Assembly: GCA_028532985.1 (NCBI GenBank)
Contig: JANCIK010000005.1
Location: forward strand, 936,501-1,000,500
Length of the DNA stretch: 64,000 bases
DNA from: Stropharia rugosoannulata
Lineage: Eukaryota > Basidiomycota > Agaricomycetes > Agaricales > Strophariaceae
Reading direction: 5' to 3'
Below the pieces are notes generated by a model. The model ran no database searches and had not been told where the DNA came from. It worked only from the letters and a program-made list of their open reading frames with translations. The translations under genes and the position numbers were made by a program. Positions 13,016 through 23,595 of the stretch are shown here, in pieces (within the stretch, counting starts at the first letter, position 1; each line of letters starts with the position of its first letter).

Positions 13016-14255
13016 ATGCGCGCTTTTGCAGCCACTCTACTGGCTTCCTTAGCGGCTGTGCACGCCCAAACTCAACTGACCTCCACCTTCCTCACGTTAC
13101 CCGCGGCCAGCATCCCCTCTACTCAACCTGGCCTCCTACCCCTCCCCGAAATCCCATCGCTTTCCATCGCGCAATTACCCACATCAAGTGTCGAGCCACC
13201 CCCAGCCACCGTGGGGTTCATCCCGCTCATCCCAACCGACTTCATCACCGTCCCTTCGCCCCCACCTGCAGACACACTCGTCACGGCCCCGTCGCCCATA
13301 GTCTCGTGGGCCGTCCTTCCAGAGGGCGTCCCGCGCACCAAATCCGGGAAACCCATCCCCTGCTCCCCAAAAAACACAAAACTAAACCCCGCCACTCACA
13401 AGCTCATCTCCGAGTGCGTCGAGACGACCTTCTGCTCTGCGCCGCCCGGCGCGCCGCCGAACGCGACAGGTCTGGGCGTGTGTCTCCCCCGCTTGTGCAG
13501 GCGCGACGAATACCCATTCGGGTATGGGTTATATGGGGGCGGGAGTGGCGGTACCACGGCGAAGAAAACAAAGGGAAAGAAAGGGCAGAGCACAAACACC
13601 ACGACTGTTATCCTGCCTCCTATGTGTGGCGTTGGGACGTTCTGCCCGGACGATGGAAGTGGCTGCAGGCCCCGGGTTAGCATTGGGAGCGCTTGCGAGC
13701 TGGACAGAGACGAGCAATGCGAGCCACCACCACCCAACCCAGAGATTCCAGCAAACGAAAACAAGGCAGTCTGCCTGAACCTCCAATGCATGTACGTCTT
13801 CTTTTCCTCCACAAAATCTATGGATGGTATTGACGACGCTGAATATTTTCCTAGGGCCGCAACACTCCCTCTCAATGCCTCATGCACCATCGAGAATACA
13901 ACTTACGTCGGTGATGTTAATCGTGGAGTGGCAGGTGGAGGTCAGTTCACCACCGTTGTCATCAAACATAATTGCCTCTCGCCTGGACTGTTCTGCGACC
14001 CTGCACCTCCGAACGTCGAACAAACTGGTCCTACATGCCAACCAACTAAAAAGGTCGGCCAAAAATGCCGATTTGATGCCGAATGCGAGATGGTAAGCGT
14101 CTACCACAGTGATAGTATTCCCCGTCACTTACAATATTAAGTTAAACTGCTTGAGCTCAAGTAAGAAATGTGCCTTACCATCACAGACACCTTTGCGTAT
14201 TGCCTCGTGGCACTGGGCAGCAACCGTCCTCTTCATTGTCGTCTGTAGGTCATAA
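13016..14255 (+). CDS. Secreted cysteine-rich protein with C-terminal membrane segment
   Basis: Predicted extracellular protein of 375 residues in three exons: 13016-13791, 13855-14092 and 14142-14255 (introns of 63 and 49 nt, the first free of stops). Residues 1-17 form a signal peptide (MRAFAATLLASLAAVHA). A Pro/Ser/Thr-rich linker follows, then Cys-rich modules, one with the pattern CGVGTFCPDDGSGC and one with CLSPGLFCDP. The third exon adds LNCLSSSKKC and a short hydrophobic stretch (AATVLFIVV) that could be a membrane or GPI-type anchor. This arrangement of Cys repeats and a C-terminal anchor occurs in agaricomycete secreted proteins of unknown function. The biological role is unknown. 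Confidence 0.75.
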
Positions 14256-14884
14256 ATCCATTAAATCAACACACTCGACTTACGCTACTCGAACTTAGCC
14301 ACGGGAGCTCTGTTTTTAATCCTTACGGTTTTTAACAAACGTCGTCGCTTTGAACATTACCAGCAACTGCAATCTTATTATATAGAGCAAATAAAGTACT
14401 TGCATTTTTCTCTATACTGAATGCGGCTAACGAGCTTGGTATCGTTGCTTTCAGTTTGCGACGTTCAATATTGGCGCTACATGCTGCAGCTGCAGAACAA
14501 AAAATCGTCAACGACAACGAGTTACAGGAAAAGACTGGTTGAAGACTGGAAGATGTAGCATGCGCAGGAAAATAGAGATGTTCGATATATTCTGTAATGA
14601 ACAGATTTTAGTACCGGTTCAGACAAACAGAAAGAAGGAGAAGAAGTAACACGATCAGGAAAGCACCATGAACGCCAAAGGCGGTCGGTAAAAAGCAAAC
14701 CGGACATAGATCACACAGCTTCCCGAAGAAAGTACAACCATGAACTCGGAGAGAACACGATTACACCTCCTCCCGAAGTGTCATCTGGCCCCGGCAGATT
14801 TCATCTTTTGGGTCAGTGAAAGGTAGAAGTGAGGAACTCACACATGTATTATAATCGTGCGATAAGGCGCATAGTCCGTGGTAT
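14256..14884. other. Convergent 3' intergenic region
   Basis: It lies between two gene ends that face each other, so it probably holds 3' untranslated regions. No gene is supported here. Confidence 0.55.
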
Positions 14885-16344
14885 TCATACATCATCATCA
14901 TCCTCGTTGTCTGTCAGCTCTTCACCCTGACGAAGCCCTTGGTGCCTTTCATAACCATCACGGCGCGCCCAGGAATAACCATCCGTATACGGATTGATAC
15001 GGAGGGGTATAAATAGTGTAATCCATGAGCTGACAGACAATGGTGAAATCAAGGTTCAAAGAAAGTTTGAAGCAGGAACTTACTATCCTCCTTCTCCAAC
15101 GTTGAAAAATAACCTCAAGTTGTTAGTTTTTCTAGTAATATTGTCAGTATCACGCATAGAATAAATGTATCTGCACATACCCTAGGTCATAGGAGTTTAT
15201 GAAGTCCTTTGATAGCTCCGATTAGATTCTCGAAAACTGCATATAAAACGTTTAGAGGATACCTCATTTCGCTGTTTAGCTTTCTTACGATACTCTTCAT
15301 GATCCTGTGCCTCGACAGATGTTTCACCCCATGATATTCCATAGAGATGGTAAGAAAGCATAACGCCAACAGCGAAGCACAAGACCACAGAAAGGATGAA
15401 AATCATGGCAAACATGATTTCGGGAACTCGATGTTCCCATGGCTATGCACGCGATAAGTACGGGGTTGGCATATAGTAAGGAAACATGCCGCACGGAGAA
15501 GGTCACCCCTAACGAGTTAAAGAAATACGGATAACCAGTGAAGCAGAGACAAAACGTGGACAAAACAAGGTACGCCCTGTCACAGGGAAAATTCAGAAGC
15601 GCCTCAAGTTGAAGAAATGGGGACGTACATGAACATGACGAAGTGTCGTTCATTGTGCAATCCAACACATTGGTTAATCCCTAGAGTATTTCAGCCCAGG
15701 ATACACTCGGTGAGCCTAAGGTGACATACACTGTGAGCCGTCAGCGCATATATAGCAGAGATAATAAGGCTGGACGCACTGGACAGTGGTGATCATATTT
15801 CAACACGCATCTGTTACATATCCGACAGTGGTGAGCTCTCTACTCGCTGTTAACGAGAATAGTAGATATAATTGTGCGCATATACTCACTTCTGGCCTGG
15901 TCTTCGCGCATTTCAAACATCTCGTGTATGCCGCCGGAGTTACCTTCGGACCTTTAGAGCTCCATCGAACACCATTCGTCAGCGGCCGTCGCTTGCTTGC
16001 CCACAGGATGCCCGTCCCGGGATCTCGAGGGGGGTCACCGACAAAGCCTGGTGGTACCGTTATGACGTAGTAATAATGAACGAAGAGGTTGATAGCGATT
16101 AGGACGCATATAGGGACTGTTATCAACGGATATGACAGAGTAGGAGCTATAACATCGACTACAGCATAGCGTTCAGCACTTATGAGCGCTGGCACGAAAG
16201 GAGACACGTACAAAAGCATGCTGCGCCCATGGTCATCAAAATTATCGCAAGGGCAACGAAAAAGGGTCCCGCTGCTCCTGTTATGTAGTTACCCCATCGT
16301 TCGAGAGTTTTGAAGCAGCGGAACACTCTTTTCGCGCATATCAT
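14885..16344 (-). CDS. DHHC-type protein S-palmitoyltransferase
   Basis: Attaches palmitate to cysteines of target proteins at internal membranes. Ten exons were modelled: 16212-16344, 15890-16158, 15780-15839, 15730 (one nucleotide), 15629-15680, 15495-15576, 15263-15442, 15181-15206, 15084-15131 and 14885-15029. They sum to 996 nt, or 331 residues. Hydrophobic segments lie near residues 24-46, 56-78, 166-190 and 205-228. The Cys-rich domain starts [10 protein letters not shown] and holds YDHHCPW with catalytic Cys153. TSVE after the fourth segment matches the TTxE motif. The acidic C-terminus ends EDDDDV. Without the single-nucleotide exon the frame breaks at Trp155. The Cys-rich domain resembles ZDHHC16-type enzymes, but the exact orthologue is unclear. 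Confidence 0.9.
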
Positions 16345-16962
16345 TGAAGGATTGTGAGTATAAGGGTGGAGTAGAAGACGTCGCGACTGTTCAATGCCGT
16401 GTTTCGAAGCATAGCCCCGACCCTGATTTCTGTGACGCGCTTACGTAACAAAGCGTGAATGACACAGATGTCTGGTCACTTTTGGCGTCAACAAACCGAC
16501 GACCTTGCGACGACCCTCTTCTTTTTTATGTTCAAAAAACGTCAACAGCTCCCTAAGGGACTTCTACAAGTTAGGAACTACACTTTGATAACTACTGCAG
16601 TCTCTGGTCTATGTTAATTCTTATGCATCTGGAAGACAAAACAAAAACATGAATGATGACACGGTACACCACCACCACCACCATTAGTTCTTCGCTAAAT
16701 ATTCGCCGTTCTGAATAGGTATCAAGTATTCACGACTATCAAAGCGAATTGACTAGCTCCTCCGGTTTGATGATTTTCCTGGAAGGTCAAAGGACTGTCG
16801 ACTTTAGAATGGTCGAACCTTCTGTAGCACCTTTTTGCCGCTGATTGGCTCCCACACGGCTCTATGGTGGCTCAACGATGGCTTCCCAATAATCTATAAG
16901 ACTGACGTTGGAAGGGAATGTATGCGGCTTTCTCTCTCCACGCACACAGTAAAACTTCCAAG
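16345..16962. other. Divergent promoter region
   Basis: It separates the 5' ends of the DHHC enzyme (-) and the F-box gene (+). It contains a short CAC-repeat tract near 16668-16683. No gene is supported. Confidence 0.5.
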
Positions 16963-18737
16963 ATGTCCTCAGCAAGTGACTCGTCAGACGACGAACTTCC
17001 TCCCTTCAAAGTGGTTTCCTCCGTACGTCCTACAACTCGTTGTTTTTAAATCCCCATCTTAACACTGCCGAGCAGGATGTCTTTCAACGCCTTTCAGAGC
17101 TGGCCCCTGCCGCATCGCACAACCGACAACTTACCGAGGCAGAGATGCAAGCTGCAAGATGCATGGAACAGGATATAAAGGCAGCCGCCTCCGTGACGCG
17201 TCAACATCTTTTGCGTGTTGATGCCCAGCTGAACGCTCTCCAGCGTACGAGGCGGGAGCTCGTTGGAGAAACCACTACCCAAGATTCAGTCCTCCAGCTC
17301 TGCAGCAAGCTCAAAGCACCTATCCGCCGCGTTTCCCACGAGATTATCTGCGAAATCGGCTTGTACACCCTTCCTCTTGTCCCTATGCCTGTGCACCAGC
17401 ACCCCTCTTTATCCTTTTCTCATGTATGCTCTGCGTGGAGAAAAATTGCTCTATCTACGCCACGCATGTGGAATACGCTCTTCCTCACCGTCAAGAACCC
17501 ACTTTCGTTGCCTATGTACAGCCAACTCGTTCGTGAATGGCTGCAGCGCGCAAATCCTATGCCAACTACGTTTGTGGTGTACTTCCGGCTCAGTCTTTAT
17601 GACATAATGCAATACAAAGTGGAACTGCATCGGTTCTTGGAACAATTATCTCATTGTCTCACTCATGTCCGCCACTTGGGGTTTGGGTCGTACAAGATTG
17701 AGGACCTCCAGATGATATTCAGTAGGCCTCTGAACTGGACACTTCCGGCCCTGCGTCAATTAGACATACATACTAGCTATGGCAGTTTATCAGAGACCGA
17801 CGCCATTCCTCCCCCTGTTGATTCTCAATTATTCAAATCAGCACCAGCGCTTAAGAATCTAATATTGGATTCACTCATATGTCTGCCTTGGGAACCCCCT
17901 CATTTCATATCCTGGGTACACCTCACTGGCATCTATCTGGTCCGACCTACAAACCTCAAAACATGGGTTACGATCATGAACCTGTGCCAAGATTTGCACA
18001 CATGTATCGCCAGCTTAGAAGAGGACTATGTTCCCGTTCCTTCGGTATCGCCCCTACCTGTTCATAATCTCAAAAAATTATCTTTAAACCTCAATACACA
18101 GCGCCCTCGGCTATTTATCGCAAAGGCCCTGTCACAGTTTCGACTCCCAGAATTAGCAAAAATGGATCTTACATGTCTCCCTGGGCCTGTCGAATACAAT
18201 TTCGACATAGAAATTCCTAGTGTCTCTGAACTTCCTTCGTTACAGTATCTTTCCCTCTTGATGACTTGTGACGCACAAGACCAAGTTTATGGCCTCTTAG
18301 CGAAAGCAACAAGTCTGGCGGAGGTCTCGTTAACATCGTTTGATGACTTCCCATCAAACTTTATGGAGCGTTTAACCCATAACCTCGGGCGAGGAGGCCA
18401 AATGGAGCCGCGCTACATTCTCCCCAACCTCTCCACACTTCGAATTGACCTGCTGAGCAACTTCCAAGGCCGAGGACGCGAACGTATTGATCTGCTCAAG
18501 CGACTGGTACTGTCACGACTTGATGTAACCTTACCCACGGAATGTCAGCATCTGGAGCGTGTGCTAATCAATGTGCCGAACGATGGAGCGGAAACTTTTT
18601 TCAAGACCGGTCTTCTGGAGTGGTCAAAAACCGTCGGAGTGGAGGTAGAGATACACCGGCTGAGCCCGAACTACTCTCAAAAGCTATACATCCCTCGTGT
18701 GGCTTTGTTCACTGAGGCTATGTGGGACGATGAATGA
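16963..18737 (+). CDS. F-box-like protein
   Basis: Probable substrate adaptor of an SCF ubiquitin ligase. Exon 1 (16963-17022) encodes MSSASDSSDDELPPFKVVSS. A 53-nt intron (GTACGT...GAGCAG) joins in phase 0 to exon 2 (17076-18737), giving 573 residues. An N-terminal amphipathic stretch (around residues 45-90, SVTRQHLLRVDAQLNALQ) looks like a coiled coil. The F-box-like segment follows at roughly 98-150 (PIRRVSHEIICEIGLY ... CSAWRKIALSTPRMW). The remainder is Leu-rich without a sharp repeat, as in the expanded F-box families of Agaricomycetes. The downstream methionine at 17040 lies inside the proposed intron and was rejected. Substrate unknown. Confidence 0.8.
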
Positions 18738-18974
18738 CGATAATATATTTGCCTAAGGCTACTATGTACACGACTGTCATTATTGAATGGAACGTGATTG
18801 CACTCCTTCATCTGTCTACTCTGAGCCACACAGGAACGCGGACCATGAGAATCACCTTCGTGCCTGAAAGAAAGTATAGCCATGTTGCAAGTGAGAGCGC
18901 AGTATGTTCCTGGCCTGGACGGTTATATAAATTGACATTCCGAGTCGCAATCCAAGGAACAAGCCTTCCTTGGG

Positions 18975-19726
18975 ATGTCCACCATGCGTTTTGCCCTGCT
19001 GGCAATATTTTCATGCCTTTTTGCTGCTGTAGCTGCAGCAACACTCGAAAATCCTCTCATTCCCGTCCACTTGAGAATTGAAGGGGAGAGTACCACCGTG
19101 TTTGAGGGCATCGTGCACACTCGTGGGCATGCGATTACCACACCTTCGGGAGGGACCCACCAATGCAACGGGTTGAACAACAATACCAATCCGCACCCGG
19201 GAGCCACATGCACGAGCGCACTGTCCGATGCGGCCAAGAAACACGGATTTACATTCGATGGGTATGTCAAATTTCTCGACAACCCATTGTGTTATGCTAA
19301 CTGATAAACATTGATTCTAGGACGTTCTTCCCATCCTTTGACGATTACCTGATCACTGAGATTGCCGGAGTGGAACAGACTTCAACAACCTTCTGGTTAA
19401 TCCTCAACAACTTTCAGATTATTCCTGTCGGCGGATGTCAACAAGAAGTCACCAGCAGGGATGAAGTACTCTTCGCATTTGCCGAATTCTCGGATATTTT
19501 CTTGAAACTCTCTGGGCCATCCACAGCAGTAGCAGGAAAACCAGCAGTCTTCATAGTAACAGATGGCACGACGGGAGCACCGGTAGCTGGGGCCAGTGTT
19601 GGAAATAAGGTCACTGGTGCAGACGGCAAAGTTGTGGTTTCGTTCGCCAAGAAAGGCGTGCAGTCTATCAAGGCTATCAAATCTGGTGCTGTTCGGTCAA
19701 ACGCTGTCAGATTGGTGGTCGTATAA
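18975..19726 (+). CDS. Secreted DUF4430-like protein with C-terminal Ig-like domain
   Basis: Two exons, 18975-19261 and 19321-19726, separated by a 59-nt intron (GTATGT...TTCTAG, phase 2), encode 230 residues. A signal peptide (MRFALLAIFSCLFAAVAA) is followed by a DUF4430-like fold: VHLRIEGEST near the start, GGTHQCNG, SALSDAAKKHGF and DEVLFAFAEF. The last 80 residues resemble a bacterial-type Ig or carboxypeptidase-regulatory domain (PSTAVAGKPAVFIVTDGTTG ... GADGKVVVSF). Such proteins are secreted and of unknown function; DUF4430 is related to cobalamin-binding domains. Two decayed copies of its 3' half lie at 22968-23075 and 23155-23420, so the gene was locally duplicated. Confidence 0.8.
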
Positions 19727-20350
19727 CTCGTATGAGCGTTTCAGAAGCAAAGTGTAGTAGTACGGGAAAAGATGCCACATGTATGGCCCAGGGTGTTTTG
19801 TTGTCCTTCAACAGAAAATTATCTTTGGGCCTCAGTGTACCGTCCCTGTCACAAGCATCCCGTCTTTCGCTGTGCTCATAAATATTACATAAAGTGTCGG
19901 ACTTGCTCTTGCAACGTATCATCTTCTCCCGTTGCACTCGACCTTCCCCGTTCCATTTTATTCATGGGGTCTTGCACTAGCTTAATACTACCACCGGCAT
20001 CACCCTGAATTCTTCTAGCAAAATTCTCCTTGTTGAATCATGAGTGAATTGCAGGGGATACAGCCACAAGCGACTGTATTCTCATACTTAAAGTTAGAGG
20101 TGTGCGACGGTTCTACGGTTGACATACTGCGTGTCTTCGGAGTCAATTCGGAGTAGTCGAATCCCCGAGATAAATGACATGCTGACATTCTGCGTCTGTC
20201 TTCTTGCTGTAGCGCTATCATCATATCTTGCACTGATGCTAAATGCAACTACTACAGAATCAACAACCACCTCAAAAGTGAGTAAACATGGGTCTAGATC
20301 TATACTGAAATGACATATGCAACTATTTTGACTGTTTTTAGATACCATCA
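19727..20350 (+). other. Intergenic, possible 5' exon of the DUF6535 gene
   Basis: Between 20179 and 20277 an ATG opens a 33-codon hydrophobic stretch (MLTFCVCLLAVALSS). It ends at a GTGAGT donor and could splice in phase to 20342 via a TTTTTAG acceptor. It may be an extra first exon of the next gene or a chance signal. Nothing else is supported here. Confidence 0.4.
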
Positions 20351-22697
20351 ATGGCGGACAGGCCCTGCCAGTGGAAATCTGGGGATTCATATCACTTCCC
20401 TTTACCAAAGCCAGAAGGGGACAGTTTTGAGATCCTCTTCAAACACCTCTGTGAGCGAGATAAATCTCAATGTAGTGCTTGGAGGGACGAGGTGAATTAC
20501 CTCCTCATTTTTGTGAGTCCTAACCACGCTTTTCCAAAAGATCTAGCTTACAAGAATTTCCAGGCTGGTTTGCTCTCTGCCGTCGTCACTGCATTTGTAA
20601 TCGAGACATACAAAACGCTATCCCCCGACCCAAATAATACCATCATCAATCTGTTGACTATCATAGGTGCTGGTCAAGTACCAGGAGGATCAAACTCAAC
20701 AAACGGGCCTATGCTTCTGCCTGTGAAGGACCCCTATCAGCACAATTTTACCGCACCTTCAGCAGCCCGCAACTTCAATATCTTCTTTTTCATAAGCCTA
20801 GTTCTTAGTTTATCCACCGCGCTCTGTGGAATCGTCAGTCTACAATGGTTAACTGTACATGAAAACTATCCAAACACCCTATCTTCAAAGGATAAACTGG
20901 CCTTGATCAACATGCGCATGGAATCTTTCGAGCGATGGAAGGTCCACGAATTGTTTGCATCATTCCCAATCCTCATACAACTGGCACTGGTATCGTTTTT
21001 TATTGGGCTTGCTAGCTTTTTATGGACTGTGGACCGTACTGTGGCGATTCCTATTGCCGTACTCATCGCCCTTACACTATTCTTTCTTCTCATCACAACC
21101 ATACTTCCAACCATTCAAGTATTTCTTTTAGATTGCTCCTACTTGATCTACGATGGTGGAGAGAAATTGCCAACTGAATGTCCATATATGTCGCCTCAGG
21201 CTGCGTTATGCAGGTATCTCATTGTATCGTCAATAAGAGTACTCCGCCTCTGCTCCGTGCTCTTTTACTTAGCTATCCTTACTCCGGTTCAGACTTCCCG
21301 GTGGCTCTCATACATGGGCCAGTGCTTAAGCTTAAATCCCGACTCTCGCTTGGTATATTATCCCACGTTTCAATGGCTCAGGCCGAGCGACTGGAACTGG
21401 TTCCGGCATATCGCCCATTACCTTTTTACAATCAACGCACCTCCAAACTATTGCAGCCCCTTCTACTACTATTCAGGCTCTCCGTGGAACAACAGTTTCT
21501 CCATTGATTACTCTCAACAATCTTCGGCGAACTTCAATTGGACTTCTATCAGTCTTAAATGGCTTAATGATCGGCAAAGACTATTCCACCGTAGCATTGA
21601 CAAAAACGACAGCCTGATACCATCCATTGTACGGTTTACCGCATGGCCTCAATTATTTGACATCTTCCGTGGAATTCAAGGTGCTTTAAAAACGTCGGCT
21701 CGGACAGAAGGTTTCTTTGCAGCGGCCATCTCATGCATAAAAACTCTTCCGGCGCATGAAAGTATCTTGTACTCAGCCAAATTACGTTCTTTGGAAACAT
21801 CGTGGAAGTTCAATGATTCCTTGTCTACTTTCTGGACTATGCCTCGTGAGGTCAAGGATGATTATAACATCCTTGTGTTTCTTCGTAGCATTAACATTGT
21901 GGGGCCAGAGTCGCTACCACCGGTTTCAGGGCCTCTAGTCGCAGAGTTGAATCTACGATTAATGGAATATGCGTACAATAGTCCAGCCACCTCCCTCAGG
22001 GAAGAAGACACTTGTTTGGCTCACTATTCGCCACTTACGTTATGCGACTGGATTAATGCTCAAACATCAATTGATATTGAAGAAGGTTTGTTGGTTTAAA
22101 TTTTACGTTTACCAAGTGACTTATTCGCGCATTTCAGAGCTTTTGTCTCAATGGGCACTGAACATTCACGCATTCTTCAAAACTATCACAAAATATGACA
22201 AGTCCGACAAGCTTTGTGATACCACCCTTGGCAGTTCAGAATTTCAATTGTGCTTATCTTATTTTTTTGAATGTCTGGTTGACCGGAGAGCTCTAGAATC
22301 CACCTCTAAAGTCTGTTTGGAAACTGCAGCCACTATTGAGCTCATAATCAATTATCTTAGCAATATCAATTACAACGACTCCATGAACAAAGAAATCAGT
22401 GAAATTTCGACGCCAACCGACTGTCTGTTTTACTGTGCCTCATTCTACTTTGCGGCCATAGTTTACCCGACAACGAATAGCAGAAATTTCAGGTGGCCCA
22501 CTATTTTCAATCTGGAAGGTCTCCAGAAATCTTTGAAAATGTATAAACAGCATATAAATGTGAAGACTTTTCCGGTACTGAAACAAGATCGGCTACTCGT
22601 TGTTGGGAATCGACTTTGGCGGCAACAATGGCGATACTATGACGGCATATTTACACAGCGGTGGTGGGAGAGACTCGATGCTTGGCAACCGTCCTAA
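20351..22697 (+). CDS. DUF6535 multi-pass membrane protein
   Basis: Basidiomycete-specific membrane family of unknown function. Three exons: 20351-20512, 20564-22085 and 22138-22697 (introns of 51 and 52 nt, the first free of stops), totalling 747 residues from the chosen ATG. After CQWKSGDSYHFPLPKPEGDS comes the family core WRDEVNYLLIF joined across the first intron to AGLLSAVVTAFVIETYKTL. Membrane segments follow (IFFFISLVLSLSTALCGIVS; FPILIQLALVSFFIGLASF; VAIPIAVLIALTLFFLLI). The C-terminal half is a large soluble region. An in-phase upstream exon (20179-20277) would add a hydrophobic N-terminus; the shorter start was kept because the family normally begins with a so-called soluble segment. 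Confidence 0.82.
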
Positions 22698-22967
22698 TCG
22701 ACGTTGTGGACAGTGTCATCTCCTAAACCATTAACTTACGACGACCACATACCGGCATCGATTTTTTGACCGATTGGAATAAGTCAAAATTCTCGTAGTA
22801 TTTAGTCATGATATTCAAGCTGATTATGATTTGGTACTCTCTGTTAGTAAAACGGGTTGGGATGGTAATACTCGAAGTTAGAGTTGGGTGTGTGTACATA
22901 TATTGATGGGCGCCTAATGGTGCGTTGGCGCCAAGTGAAAGGCCGAGTGGCGAGTCTTCTGGCTAAC
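22698..22967. other. Intergenic
   Basis: Short stretch without a supported gene between the DUF6535 gene and the first DUF4430-like remnant. Confidence 0.5.
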
Positions 22968-23075
22968 GCCAGGATATTTGCCCAATTTTTGGACATTTGC
23001 TTGAAGCTCTCCGATCCGAGCAGAGCCGTAGCAGAAGAAAAAAACAGTCTTTACGGTAACTGAGGGAATGTCGGC
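22968..23075 (+). pseudogene. Decayed fragment of the DUF4430-like gene (copy 1)
   Basis: About 100 nt align by eye with 19479-19575 of the intact gene, covering the FAEFSDIFLKLSGPS ... AVFIVTDG region. Examples are TTGCTTGAAGCTCTC against TTCTTGAAACTCTC and CGTAGCAGAAGAAAA against the corresponding GTAGCAGGAAAA. Small indels break the frame. There is no start, signal peptide or intron. Confidence 0.65.
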
Positions 23076-23154
23076 AGCACTGTCACTTCACCCTAGCGAA
23101 TTGTGAAGCTTTCACGGTGGATCGCGAGAAACATCCAATAAATTACATAAGGTT

Positions 23155-23420
23155 GGTAGATGTCAAGAACAGGTCACCAGCACGGATGAGGTGCTTTTTG
23201 CACTTGCTGAATATTCAGACATTCGGTTGAAACTCTCTGGACCAAGCAAGGCAGCAGTGGGATAGCCAGTAAATTTCAAAATGACGAATGGAGGGACTGG
23301 GAGACCGGTAGCTGGAGCTAGCGTCTATGACAAGATCATTGATGCAGATGGCATAGTTTCAATCTTGTTCACCACGGCAGGCAAGCAGCCCATCACATGC
23401 CGTTCGATAAATCGCCATCG
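23155..23420 (+). pseudogene. Decayed fragment of the DUF4430-like gene (copy 2)
   Basis: A 260-nt stretch resembles 19432-19680 of the intact gene closely and without large gaps, from the GGCCQQEVTS-type segment to the end of the Ig-like domain. A TAG stop (GTGGGATAG) falls where the intact gene has GCAGGAAAA. The part after it still reads GRPVAGASV ... ADGIVSILF. No 5' half is present, so it is a truncated pseudogene. Confidence 0.75.
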
Positions 23421-23595
23421 ACTTAGTGGCCGAACAATTCGAGGAAGAGTTTCAGGAGCAGATTCGCTAAGGGGAAACGTGCTTGAAGTGCTAGGTATAC
23501 GGGAGCCTTGATTTTGCATGTATGCAATAGTCATTCCTATCGTTGTACTGGAATTCATAAATCATGTAGATTAAGTTACAGTCCAACTGGCAAGC

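Noticed and set aside
12940..13680. 246-codon plus-strand frame
   Set aside because: Overlaps the secreted Cys-rich gene in another frame and is rich in Arg/His/Pro, typical of a shadow frame.
15681..15779. Single 99-nt intron in the DHHC gene with a frameshift (pseudogene)
   Set aside because: All nine other junctions are canonical and in frame and the catalytic motif is intact. The 49+1+49 reading restores the conserved Trp without inventing a mutation.
16668..16683. CAC-repeat tract as a possible regulatory site
   Set aside because: Too short and simple to be more than a microsatellite.
17040..17075. Methionine at 17040 as start of the F-box protein
   Set aside because: Lies inside a well-formed 53-nt intron. 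The ATG at 16963 gives a spliced N-terminus in phase.
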